Assembly (NCBI GenBank): GCA_017524545.1
Contig: JAFXVN010000056.1
Coordinates: forward strand, 1-58,319
DNA length: 58,319 bases
Source: Bacteroidaceae bacterium
GTDB taxonomy: Bacteria > Bacteroidota > Bacteroidia > Bacteroidales > Bacteroidaceae
Reading direction: 5' to 3'
Position numbers and translations under genes: made by a program. The notes under the pieces are model-generated. The model saw nothing but the letters and a program-made list of their open reading frames with translations. It had not been told where the DNA came from and did no database searches. This document shows positions 16,820 through 24,144 of this stretch, piece after piece (within the stretch, counting starts at the first letter, position 1; every line of letters starts with the position of its first letter).

Positions 16820-17785
16820 TTAGGGAACAAGAAATACTTCGCGGACGATTTGGCAGACGTTGTCGGGCTTAGCCATAGTATAATAATGTATAGCGGGAAA
16901 ACCGTGCTCCAAGAGGTCGCGGCTTTGGCGGATGGCCCAGTCGATGCCGAGCCGGTAGGCGTCTTCCGCTGTTTTTGTCTTTTCTAAGAGACTGACCAAC
17001 TGCTGTGGGATGTCGATATGGAAACTGCGGGGGAGCATGTCAATCTGCCTTTGGGAGGAGATGGGCTTCAATCCGGGGATGATGGGGACTGTGATGCCAG
17101 CCTTGCGGCAGCTATCAACAAAGCGGTAGAAGCGTTCGTTGTCGAAGAACATCTGCGTCACGATGTAGTCGGCTCCGGCCGCTATCTTCTGACGCAGGTG
17201 CATGATGTCGCTCTCGATGTTAGCCGCCTCGAAGTGCTTCTCCGGATAGCCAGCCACACCGATGCAGAAGTCGGTGGCAAGCCCTTGCTTGACTGTTGGA
17301 TCGAGATACTTTCCCCTGTTCAGGTCGCTTATCATGCCGACAAGTTCCGAGCTATGGCTGAAGCCGTCGGGTTCGGGGATGAAGTGCTTTTGTCCGGGCA
17401 AGGCATCGCCTCGCAAAGCCACGATATTGTGAATGCCCAGGAAGTGGAGGTCCAGCAGTTCGCTCTCCACACGACTGCTGGAGGAGCCGCCACAGATGAC
17501 ATGCGGCACAATCTCCAAATCAGGATAGCGGCGCATGATGGCAGCTACGATGGCAACCGTGCCAGGACGCTTGGCAAGCGTCATCCGCGTATATGTGCCG
17601 TCGGCATTCGGGATGTATTCTATCTCGTCGCGGTGACAGGTGATATTGATGAAAGGAGGCTTAAACTCCATCAGCGGGTCGAGACTCTGGTAGAGGCGAC
17701 TTGCATCGCTGCCTTTCAGGGGAGGAACGAGTTCAAAGCTGGCGAAAGGGCGGCGGTTGCTGTTGAGAATATCGATGACTTTCAT
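16820..17785 (-). CDS. metF: Methylenetetrahydrofolate reductase
   Basis: A 321-residue flavoprotein that reduces 5,10-methylene-THF to 5-methyl-THF, the methyl donor for MetH encoded just upstream. Family features are ASFELVPPLKG (catalytic Glu near the N-terminus), FINITCHRDE, HVICGGSSSSRVESEL, IHNIVALRGDALPGQ, IGVAGYPEKHFEA and ADYIVTQMFFDNERFYRF. Length is close to the usual ~300-320 residues. It lies 43 bp downstream of metH, the gap filled by GTTATAACG-type repeats, so metH-metF form an operon. Confidence 0.95.
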   Translation of the reverse strand: MKVIDILNSNRRPFASFELVPPLKGSDASRLYQSLDPLMEFKPPFINITCHRDEIEYIPNADGTYTRMTLAKRPGTVAIVAAIMRRYPDLEIVPHVICGGSSSSRVESELLDLHFLGIHNIVALRGDALPGQKHFIPEPDGFSHSSELVGMISDLNRGKYLDPTVKQGLATDFCIGVAGYPEKHFEAANIESDIMHLRQKIAAGADYIVTQMFFDNERFYRFVDSCRKAGITVPIIPGLKPISSQRQIDMLPRSFHIDIPQQLVSLLEKTKTAEDAYRLGIDWAIRQSRDLLEHGFPAIHYYTMAKPDNVCQIVREVFLVP

Positions 17786-17788
17786 GAT

Positions 17789-17825
17789 GTTAATGGCGTT
17801 ATGACGTTATATCGTTATAACGAAT
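17789..17825. repeat. CGTTATA-type repeats between metH and metF
   Basis: Degenerate copies of CGTTATGA/CGTTATAT/CGTTATAACG fill the 43-bp spacer, including the palindromic CGTTATAACG. Confidence 0.5.
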
Positions 17826-17828
17826 TGA

Positions 17829-20800
17829 TTAGGATGATATGAACTTTGACAAGAGTTGTTCGCCTTCCTTGATGCTGATGCCGCGACGCTGGCAATAGTC
17901 GGCAAGCTGTTCACGGTCGATGCGCCCGACAGGGAAGTAAGTGGCATCGGGGTGGTTGATGAAGAGGCCGCACACGGAGGTGGAAGGCTGGATGCTATAG
18001 TGGTCGGTCAGAGTGATGCCAAGCCTCTGCTCTGCCTCCAGACGGTCGAAGACGATGCGCTTCAGCGAGTGGTCGGGACAGGTGGCATAACCGAAAGCAA
18101 CACGCAAGAGTGAAGAGTGAAAAGTGAAGAGTGAAGAATCAAAATCTACTCTTTCACCGAGCCATTCTGCTGCGGCTTCGGCCAGGCGGGCACAGAGGGC
18201 ATGGGTCATCAGACGCTCCTCTTCGTCGGCAGGTTCCGTTTTGGGGCGGGCTGTAACCACGAACATCCCGATTGGCGATGGCTGCTGCTCATTGAAGAAA
18301 TCCGAGAGACAACGGTAGTGATGGGCGGCTGTCTGGCTGCGGAGCATGGGCAGCAACTGCCCGTCTTTGCAGAGCACGATGTCATTGCCCCGCCCTATCG
18401 CCGGCTCTTCCTTATATAATGCCTCTACACTCAGGCTATCGCGTTGGATGCAAAATTCAAGGAAGTCCTTGCTCTCGCGGAGCGTCTTCTCAGCTTCTGG
18501 GTTGACCAGCAGCTGCGGCAGCGTTTCGCCCTTGAAGCCCCAGAACAGCAGGAACATGCGCCAGTCGATGAATTCCTTGAGGTCTTTAAGTGAAAAGTGA
18601 AAAGTGAAAAGTGAAGAATCAGAGTTACTATTAAAGGCAGGTAGTGAATATAATTCTTCACTCTTCACTCTTAACTCTTCACTCCCTCGGCGGTTAGCTT
18701 CCTGATAGGGTGTAAGCGGGGCATGGTGCTCGCTCCAGGCATCACGAATCTGTTGCTGCTCTGCCTTGATTTGCTCGATGAAATGGGGAGAATCCAATCG
18801 CTTGGCCAACACAGACGTTTGCGAGGCATCGCCACCATAAAGGACAAGACCATCGTAGAGCGGAGCCAGCTTGACAGCCGTGTGGACGGCCGACGTGGTT
18901 GCGCCGCCAACGAGGATGGGAACCTGCAGATGTTCTCTTTGGAATGTCTCGCAAAGCTTCTCCATCTCCTTCAAGGATGGCGTGATGAGGCCGCTAATGC
19001 CCACAAGCATTGGTTTGTGCTGTCGTGTTGCTTCGAGAATCGTCTCGCACGGCACCATTACCCCAAGGTCGATGACCTCGAAGCCATTACAGGAAAGCAC
19101 GATGCTGACAATGTTCTTGCCAATGTCGTGCACGTCGCCGTTGGCTGTCGCGAGGACTACACAAGGATAGACCCCTTCTGACTCCCCCTTAAAGGGGGAG
19201 AATTCCCTCCCTTTAAGGGAGGGTTGGGGTAGGTCCGTGAGAATTGCCACAGCGTCCTTCATCACCTGTGCCGAGCGTACCACTTGCGGCAGGAACATCT
19301 TGCCCTCGCCGAAGAGCTGCCCGATGCGCTCCATTGCCTGCATGAGGGGACCCTCGATGACGTGAATCGGCTCTCCATACTTGGCAAGCGCCTCGGGAAT
19401 GTCCTCTGCCAAGTGGCTACTGTCGCCTTTGGTCAAGGCATATTGAAGACGTTCCTCTATTGAGAGTGAAGAGTGAAGAGTGAAGGGTGAAGAGTGTTCC
19501 TCGACAGTTTTTTCACTTTTAACTTTTAACTTTTCACTTTCGGCGAGTAGCCTCTCTGTCGCTTCATCGTCGCTGTTCAAGATGACATCCTCCACAGCCC
19601 GGAGCAGGCAGGGCTCGATGTCGTCATAGACCTGAAGCATGGACGGATTGACAATCGCCATGTCAAGGCCTGCACGGATGGCATGATAGAGGAACACCGA
19701 GTGCATCGCCTCCCTTACCTTGTTGTTCCCACGGAAAGCAAACGACAGGTTGCTCACGCCTCCGCTTGTTTTCGAGTAGGGTAGGTGCTGCTTAATCCAC
19801 TCCACAGCACGAATAAAGTCGACGGCATACGCCTGGTGCTCCTTAATGCCCGTGCCGACGGAAAGGATGTTAACGTCGAATATGATGTCCTGCGGCGGGA
19901 AGCCCATGGAGGTCAGGAGCTTATAGGCCCGCTCTGCAATGGCAATTTTCCTTTCGTATGTTGTGGCCTGCCCCTCTTCGTCGAAAGCCATGACGACAAC
20001 AGCGGCACCGATGCGTCTCAGCTCAAGGGCTTTGGCCAGGAAGTCTTGCTCTCCTGCTTTGAGGCTGATGGAGTTGACGATGCACTTGCCTTGAGCGTTC
20101 TTCAGTCCTGCAAGAATCGTCGGCCAGTCGCTGCTGTCTATCATCAGGACGGCACGCCCCACGGCAGGCTCTCCGCTGATGTGGCGGCAGAAGGTTTGCA
20201 TCTCCTCCCGGCTATCAAGCATCGCATCGTCCATGTTGATGTCGATGACCGTCGCCCCGCCCTCTATCTGATTGCGAGCCACAGAGAGTGCCTCGCCATA
20301 TTGCTTCTCCGCGATGAGACGGGCAAACCGTCGGGAGCCTGCCACGTTGGTACGCTCTCCAACGTTCGTAATGTTCTGCTCCTGCCGGTCGATTAGCAAG
20401 GGTTCAAGGCCCGACACCCTCAGCTTCGTGTCTTTCTCTGGGACGACCCTCGGGCGGATGTCGCGCAGGGCTTGACTTATAGCCTTGATGTGATGCTCGT
20501 CTGTTCCGCAGCAACCTCCGGCGATATTGAGCAGTCCAGCTTCCGCCATCTGCCGAAGGTGGCTGGCTGTATAGTCGGGCAGTTCCTCGTACTCGCCCAT
20601 CTGGTTGGGCAAGCCCGCATTGGGATATATGGAAATAGGCAGGGGGACATTGGCCGAAAGCTGTTCGACGAAAGGCCGAAGGTCGGTAACGCCGAAGGAA
20701 CAGTTCAAGCCGAAGCTGAGAAGATAGGGGTAATGGCTGATGCTTGTATAGAAAGCCCACAAAGTCTGTCCCGTCAGGGTGCGTCCGCTGCGGTCGTTGA

Positions 20801-21494
20801 CGGTGACAGACACCATGACAGGAATTTCCCGATGAAACCGTTCATTTAGTTTGCTTATAGCATAGATGGCAGCCTTCGTGTTGAGGGCATCGTAGCAAGT
20901 CTCCAGCAGAAGCATGTCGGCACCGCCTTCAAGCAAAGCCTCGGCCTGCTCTGCATAAGAATCCACCATTTCATCGAAAGAAACAAGTCTTCGGGAGGGG
21001 TTGCCCATGTCCGAAGGAAGCGTCAGCGACTTCGACGTAGGGCCCATCGAACCGGCCACATAAATCTTCCTGCTGGACCCACCCCAACCCTCCCTTAAAG
21101 GGAGGGAGTTCTCCCCCTTTAAGGAGGAGTTAGAGAGGGTCTGGCTGTCTGCCACCTCTCGGGCAAGCCGTGCTCCTTCGCGGGCCATCTCATGGGCAAT
21201 TTCCGCACAGCCGTATTCCTGCTGGCTGATTCGGTTTGACGAGAAAGTGTTTGTCGCAATGATGTCGGCGCCCGCCTCGATGTAAAGGCGGTGAATGTCC
21301 TTGATAACCTCGGGCGCTGTCAGGCACAGCACATCATTGTTGCCCGCCAACGACACCGGCCACGAAGCGAACCTCCCCCGATGGAAGCTCTCTGCAGAAA
21401 GCCCGAAAGCCTGAATCCTCGTGCCCATCGCACCGTCCATAATCAGGATGCGCCGGGCAAGGCAATCTCTTATTTCCTTAAACGTCTGCTCCAT
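17829..21494 (-). CDS. metH: Cobalamin-dependent methionine synthase, with five in-frame repeat insertions
   Basis: A 1,221-residue full-length MetH that transfers the methyl group of 5-methyl-THF to homocysteine via B12. Domains in order: homocysteine-binding barrel (GCCGTDEHH zinc cysteines), pterin-binding barrel (ITNVGERTNVAGSRRF, DINMDDAML), cap and B12 domain (DVHDIGKN, His axial ligand), and the AdoMet activation domain (FGYATCPDH, FINHPDATYF). Repeats are inserted in frame at residues about 118-139, 651-677, 753-774, 935-968 and 1116-1129, all at loops or domain boundaries, giving peptides such as SSLFTFHSSL. The start codon is only 8 bp after a perfect -7 box, so the mRNA is nearly leaderless and has no room for a B12 riboswitch. 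Confidence 0.95.
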   Translation of the reverse strand: MEQTFKEIRDCLARRILIMDGAMGTRIQAFGLSAESFHRGRFASWPVSLAGNNDVLCLTAPEVIKDIHRLYIEAGADIIATNTFSSNRISQQEYGCAEIAHEMAREGARLAREVADSQTLSNSSLKGENSLPLREGWGGSSRKIYVAGSMGPTSKSLTLPSDMGNPSRRLVSFDEMVDSYAEQAEALLEGGADMLLLETCYDALNTKAAIYAISKLNERFHREIPVMVSVTVNDRSGRTLTGQTLWAFYTSISHYPYLLSFGLNCSFGVTDLRPFVEQLSANVPLPISIYPNAGLPNQMGEYEELPDYTASHLRQMAEAGLLNIAGGCCGTDEHHIKAISQALRDIRPRVVPEKDTKLRVSGLEPLLIDRQEQNITNVGERTNVAGSRRFARLIAEKQYGEALSVARNQIEGGATVIDINMDDAMLDSREEMQTFCRHISGEPAVGRAVLMIDSSDWPTILAGLKNAQGKCIVNSISLKAGEQDFLAKALELRRIGAAVVVMAFDEEGQATTYERKIAIAERAYKLLTSMGFPPQDIIFDVNILSVGTGIKEHQAYAVDFIRAVEWIKQHLPYSKTSGGVSNLSFAFRGNNKVREAMHSVFLYHAIRAGLDMAIVNPSMLQVYDDIEPCLLRAVEDVILNSDDEATERLLAESEKLKVKSEKTVEEHSSPFTLHSSLSIEERLQYALTKGDSSHLAEDIPEALAKYGEPIHVIEGPLMQAMERIGQLFGEGKMFLPQVVRSAQVMKDAVAILTDLPQPSLKGREFSPFKGESEGVYPCVVLATANGDVHDIGKNIVSIVLSCNGFEVIDLGVMVPCETILEATRQHKPMLVGISGLITPSLKEMEKLCETFQREHLQVPILVGGATTSAVHTAVKLAPLYDGLVLYGGDASQTSVLAKRLDSPHFIEQIKAEQQQIRDAWSEHHAPLTPYQEANRRGSEELRVKSEELYSLPAFNSNSDSSLFTFHFSLKDLKEFIDWRMFLLFWGFKGETLPQLLVNPEAEKTLRESKDFLEFCIQRDSLSVEALYKEEPAIGRGNDIVLCKDGQLLPMLRSQTAAHHYRCLSDFFNEQQPSPIGMFVVTARPKTEPADEEERLMTHALCARLAEAAAEWLGERVDFDSSLFTFHSSLLRVAFGYATCPDHSLKRIVFDRLEAEQRLGITLTDHYSIQPSTSVCGLFINHPDATYFPVGRIDREQLADYCQRRGISIKEGEQLLSKFISS
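18108..18157. repeat. GAGTGAA heptamer array with short inverted arm in the metH activation domain
   Basis: 18108-18140 is AGAGTGAA/AAAGTGAA tandem repeats, followed by a short inverted arm ACTCTTTCACC to 18157. Translated in MetH as DFDSSLFTFHSSL. Confidence 0.75.
18588..18685. repeat. Inverted-arm AAGTGAA element in metH, B12/activation-domain linker
   Basis: Left arm 18588-18620 is (AAGTGAA)n; right arm 18653-18685 is (CTCTTCA/CTCTTAA)n, its inverse; the centre is 32 bp. The whole element is open in the metH frame and encodes about 33 residues, rich in Ser/Glu/Lys and Phe-Thr-Phe-His. Confidence 0.85.
19170..19235. repeat. 66-bp hairpin element in metH (copy b)
   Basis: Bounded by GACCCC and TAGGTC, containing two palindromes, CTCCCCCTTAAAGGGGGAG and CCCTCCCTTTAAGGGAGGG, separated by AATT-type sequence. 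Exactly 22 codons long; encodes LPQPSLKGREFSPF and on in the linker before the DVHDIGKN domain. Inverted relative to copy a (21076-21141), 60 of 66 bases identical. Confidence 0.9.
19462..19540. repeat. Inverted-arm AGAGTGA element in metH, before the cap domain
   Basis: Left arm 19462-19496 (GAGTGAA units), 13-bp centre, right arm 19510-19540 (CACTTTTAA/CTTTTAA units). In frame, encoding SEKLKVKSEK and then SSPFTLHSSLS. Confidence 0.85.
21076..21141. repeat. 66-bp hairpin element in metH (copy a)
   Basis: Bounded by GACCCACCCC and GAGAGGGTC, with palindromes CCCTCCCTTAAAGGGAGGG and CTCCCCCTTTAAGGAGGAG. Exactly 22 codons; encodes TLSNSSLKGENSLPL and on in a loop of the homocysteine-binding barrel. 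Confidence 0.9.
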
Positions 21495-21502
21495 ATCGGG
21501 TG

Positions 21503-21510
21503 CAAAGGTA
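21503..21510 (-). promoter_or_regulatory. Promoter -7 element (TACCTTTG) of metH
   Basis: Exact TAnnTTTG ending 8 bp before ATG 21494. Transcription would begin within a few bases of the start codon. Confidence 0.75.
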
Positions 21511-21546
21511 CAAAGAAATTAAGAATTAAGTATGGTTGGCAGAGAA

Positions 21547-22647
21547 TTATTTTTCCAACAGGAACAGGTATTCATTATATTTGCCGTCTGAGTTTATCCA
21601 CTCGTTCGTCCATCGCATATTGCTCATCACATTCTTCTTGTAGTTAATCTCTTGAGCCGCAATGACTTTACCGTTTGAATGGAGAATGTCATTCAGCTCT
21701 TCTTTCGTTGCCCTGCCACCAGAACCGTATGACAAAAGAATGTAATGGGCGTTGGTCTGTTCTATAAGTTTCTTTATTGCCTGCATAGCGATGAAGTTCC
21801 CCTGCTCGTTCTTTTTGTATTCCTCGAAGAGCGATGGCGATACTGTATCGCGTGTGTCTTCACGCCTCCTTGCCTTGCCGAAGACTTTGGGCTTGTCGTT
21901 CAGTATGATGGTTTTCCAGATGTGGTAGTATGCCGCATACCTGACCCTGCTCGGCGGCATTTTCTCATTGTTTGAACCGTAAGGCGGATCAAGGTAAACC
22001 AAGTCGTGATAATCCTTGACCACGTCGAAGACATCACCCTGAACGACTTTGTTGGTTGTTTCTGTAAGATGTCTTTTAGGAAGCTTAAGCACTATATCAT
22101 TATAGGAGCGCGGCGACCAACCGGAAAGATATGCTGCATAGTGACCTAATGTATTGTCAACAGCGTCCATTGCATAGATGAGACTTGTAAGCAGAACACA
22201 CTTGTCTTCCCAGGTAAGGTCGTATTCATCGATTTTGTCTCTTATGGCATCGAGGCGCATGGTGTTTTTCATTTGGAAAGGCATCTTACCGTCTTCACCT
22301 TCCCCTCCATAGTTCTCGGAAAACCATCCCTTATAACCTTCGAGGGAGTTAAGTTCTTCCAAATACGGGATATAGAAAGAGTCTGGCTGTTTGGAAAGGA
22401 GATAGCAGGTGCCAAAGACTTCCGACCAGACAGAAATGTCGTTGGATGTTGTATCATATCCTATCTGTGAAAAGGCTTGTGCCACTCTTGTTGTTCCGCT
22501 AAAGGCATCAAGGGCAGACTTTACACCAAGCTCGCCAACCATGTCGATAATATAAGGCAGTATCTTAAGTTTGGAGCCAGTGTATTTGATGCCCTCTGTT
22601 TCCGGGACACTCATCACCCTTCCAAATAAATCGTGCTGTATGCTCAT
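21547..22647 (-). CDS. N6-adenine DNA methyltransferase of a type II restriction-modification system
   Basis: A 366-residue D12-class (Dam-like, alpha group) adenine methyltransferase. The N-terminal segment IKYTGSKLKILPYI is the class signature, DAFSGTTRVAQAF is the AdoMet-binding motif I, and LVYLDPPYGSN is catalytic motif IV (DPPY). Between these is a variable region that should hold target recognition. Its ATG overlaps the stop of the upstream gene by 4 bp (ATGA), so both are translated from one mRNA. The product would protect host DNA from the partner nuclease. The recognition sequence cannot be told by eye. Confidence 0.9.
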   Translation of the reverse strand: MSIQHDLFGRVMSVPETEGIKYTGSKLKILPYIIDMVGELGVKSALDAFSGTTRVAQAFSQIGYDTTSNDISVWSEVFGTCYLLSKQPDSFYIPYLEELNSLEGYKGWFSENYGGEGEDGKMPFQMKNTMRLDAIRDKIDEYDLTWEDKCVLLTSLIYAMDAVDNTLGHYAAYLSGWSPRSYNDIVLKLPKRHLTETTNKVVQGDVFDVVKDYHDLVYLDPPYGSNNEKMPPSRVRYAAYYHIWKTIILNDKPKVFGKARRREDTRDTVSPSLFEEYKKNEQGNFIAMQAIKKLIEQTNAHYILLSYGSGGRATKEELNDILHSNGKVIAAQEINYKKNVMSNMRWTNEWINSDGKYNEYLFLLEK

Positions 22648-23522
22648 CTTGTCTTTTGCTTGAAGTTGTCAATATCTGTCTGCAAGATGATATTTGCGTT
22701 CTTGTGTCCGTTCTCTGTACTGTTGAGTGCGAGCCTAAATAATTGAACCAGTGTAAGATTATGTTCGTAGGAAATCCATCCGTTTGTCAGACTGTCGAAA
22801 TAGTTGAAGGCATTCTTTGTGTGTGTCCAAAAGCCACGTTGCAAAGCATTGGCTGCGGCACCTCCATACCTTACCTCACATATGTATTTGCCATTCCTAT
22901 CTATGAACATGTATATAGGATGCGTGCGTCCTTTGGCGGGAACAATCTTCTTCAATTCTTCATCATACTTATATCCTTCTTTGACAAGAAGTATCTTGTT
23001 TGTCCTTCTCTTCATTTTGTCAAAGTCGAACACCATGATATTACATTCTTTTTTCTCTTCTCGATAAATAAGCGGCATCACATTAACAGAGTCAAGAGAC
23101 TGGAAAGCTTCCGAACGGAAGACTTCTTTTATTGTGTCCTTGTCAGTAATAGAATTTCCATATTCGCTTAGTTTAGGAAACATCTTGGCATCCCTATCCG
23201 TTGACAATTGTAGCGGTCCGTCACCGTAAGCCTTCAGGCTGACAGGGATTTCTTCTTTCGTCAGTTCGTTGATAATCACAATGTCCTCCTCGTGTTCTTT
23301 TGCTCGGAACAAGTCCTTGCCCACATGTCGGCTGTCAAAATCATACATGAACTGATGAATGAACTCTGCTATTCCAATCTCTGCTAAGTCGCCATGTGTC
23401 TTGTTCCCTATGAGACGCATGGTAAAGATGTTCGAGAGTGTGTTCTCTACAAGGTCGGGACGTTTGCTTACAAACAACTTAAACCTTTTTTGAAAGTCTT
23501 TGTATAATGTTCCTGTGCTCAT
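22644..23522 (-). CDS. Predicted type II restriction endonuclease
   Basis: A 292-residue protein coupled by a 4-bp overlap to the adenine methyltransferase; this is the main reason for the call. The sequence has a possible nuclease core: the helix glutamate in HGDLAEIGIAEFI, then EEDIVIINE, then IPVSLKAYGDG, a PD-(D/E)xK-like spacing with a divergent S-x-K third motif. I do not recognise a named family. Start ATG 23520-23522 (MSTGTLYKDF) is chosen because an ATG at 23582 lies upstream of the TACCTTTG promoter. AT-rich codon use differs from the GC-rich neighbours (GH genes, 24-27 kb), which fits horizontal acquisition. Confidence 0.7.
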   Translation of the reverse strand: MSTGTLYKDFQKRFKLFVSKRPDLVENTLSNIFTMRLIGNKTHGDLAEIGIAEFIHQFMYDFDSRHVGKDLFRAKEHEEDIVIINELTKEEIPVSLKAYGDGPLQLSTDRDAKMFPKLSEYGNSITDKDTIKEVFRSEAFQSLDSVNVMPLIYREEKKECNIMVFDFDKMKRRTNKILLVKEGYKYDEELKKIVPAKGRTHPIYMFIDRNGKYICEVRYGGAAANALQRGFWTHTKNAFNYFDSLTNGWISYEHNLTLVQLFRLALNSTENGHKNANIILQTDIDNFKQKTR

Positions 23523-23559
23523 GGTTTTGTGGTAAGCATATCTGAAAAAGAAGTTATTG

Positions 23560-23567
23560 CAAAGGTA
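23560..23567 (-). promoter_or_regulatory. Promoter -7 element (TACCTTTG) of the restriction-modification operon
   Basis: Exact TAnnTTTG, 37 bp upstream of ATG 23522. A 53-bp tandem repeat with hairpins begins 15 bp upstream and could affect this promoter. Confidence 0.7.
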
Positions 23568-23581
23568 TGAAGAAAAGTCCA

Positions 23582-23703
23582 TTTGAGCAACTTTCAGAGT
23601 TGAAAACTGCTGAAACGGGGTGAATTTGATGCCATTTGAGCAGATTTCAATGTTGAAAACTGCTGAAACGGTATGAAACCAGACCCGTTTGAGCAGGTTT
23701 CAG
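23582..23703. repeat. 53-bp tandem repeat (2.3 copies) upstream of the restriction-modification operon
   Basis: Copies begin with TTTGAGCA at 23582, 23635 and 23688, exactly 53 bp apart; the third is partial. Each full copy ends TTGAAAACTGCTGAAACGG and can fold into a hairpin (AGCAG-TTTCAA / TTGAAA-CTGCT, clearest in copy two). Confidence 0.85.
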
Positions 23704-23711
23704 CATCTGGC

Positions 23712-23830
23712 AGAGGGGCATAAAAGGCTCGACACGATACGTTCCGAAAGCCATAAGTGCTGGGAGCATAATCCAGAAAGGCTCCTCACATAACCCGAAA
23801 AGGCTGCGCATAAAAGTTCGCGAGGCACGC
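23712..23830. repeat. Degenerate GCATAA...AAAGGCT repeats
   Basis: Four loose copies of GCATAA followed within 10 bp by AAAGGCT (near 23714, 23770, 23794, 23812) lie between the 53-bp repeats and the 21-bp element. No gene is seen in 23583-24144. Confidence 0.4.
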
Positions 23831-23930
23831 CACATAATTATTTTCAAGGTTTGATAATTTATTTTCAAGGCGTGAAAATATATTTTCAAAGCTTGATAAT
23901 ATATTTCCAAGGCTTGAAAATAGTTATGTG
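23831..23930. repeat. AT-rich element of four 21-bp units with inverted ends (copy 2)
   Basis: Units begin at 23845, 23866, 23887 and 23908, each CAAGG/CAAAG plus GATAATATATTTT-like sequence. The ends are inverted: CACATAATTATTTTCAAG and CTTGAAAATAGTTATGTG. Same structure as copy 1 at 9945-10040; both lie between divergent genes. Confidence 0.9.
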
Positions 23931-24099
23931 GCTCGCTGCGCAGGGTTTTGCTCCGTGGCGCACGATATTATACAACACGGACTGCGGGGGTTGTGCCTGT
24001 GGTGCTTTTGACAGCTCAAACAGGCTAAACGAATGATTATCATAAGCTAAATGAAGTTAAAAATACGGAGGCAGCGGCGGTTTATTGCGGAAGAAATGC

Positions 24100-24107
24100 T
24101 ACCTTTG
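24100..24107 (+). promoter_or_regulatory. Promoter -7 element (TACCTTTG) of the carbohydrate-binding protein gene
   Basis: Exact TAnnTTTG, 37 bp upstream of ATG 24145. Confidence 0.65.
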
Positions 24108-24144
24108 CGGCCGAATTACCTTCAAACAATTTTTTTCACGCGAA

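Noticed and set aside
17829-21494. Sequencing errors or frameshifts as the cause of the odd MetH peptides
   Set aside because: The frame is intact on both sides of each insertion, the inserted lengths fit whole codons, and the same repeats occur elsewhere in the window.
21495-21546. Cobalamin or SAM riboswitch in front of metH
   Set aside because: The promoter lies within 16 bp of the start codon, so there is no leader to hold one.
23582-23930. Possible CRISPR array
   Set aside because: The repeats (53 bp and 21 bp) are contiguous or nearly so, without unique spacers of constant length, and no cas genes are present.
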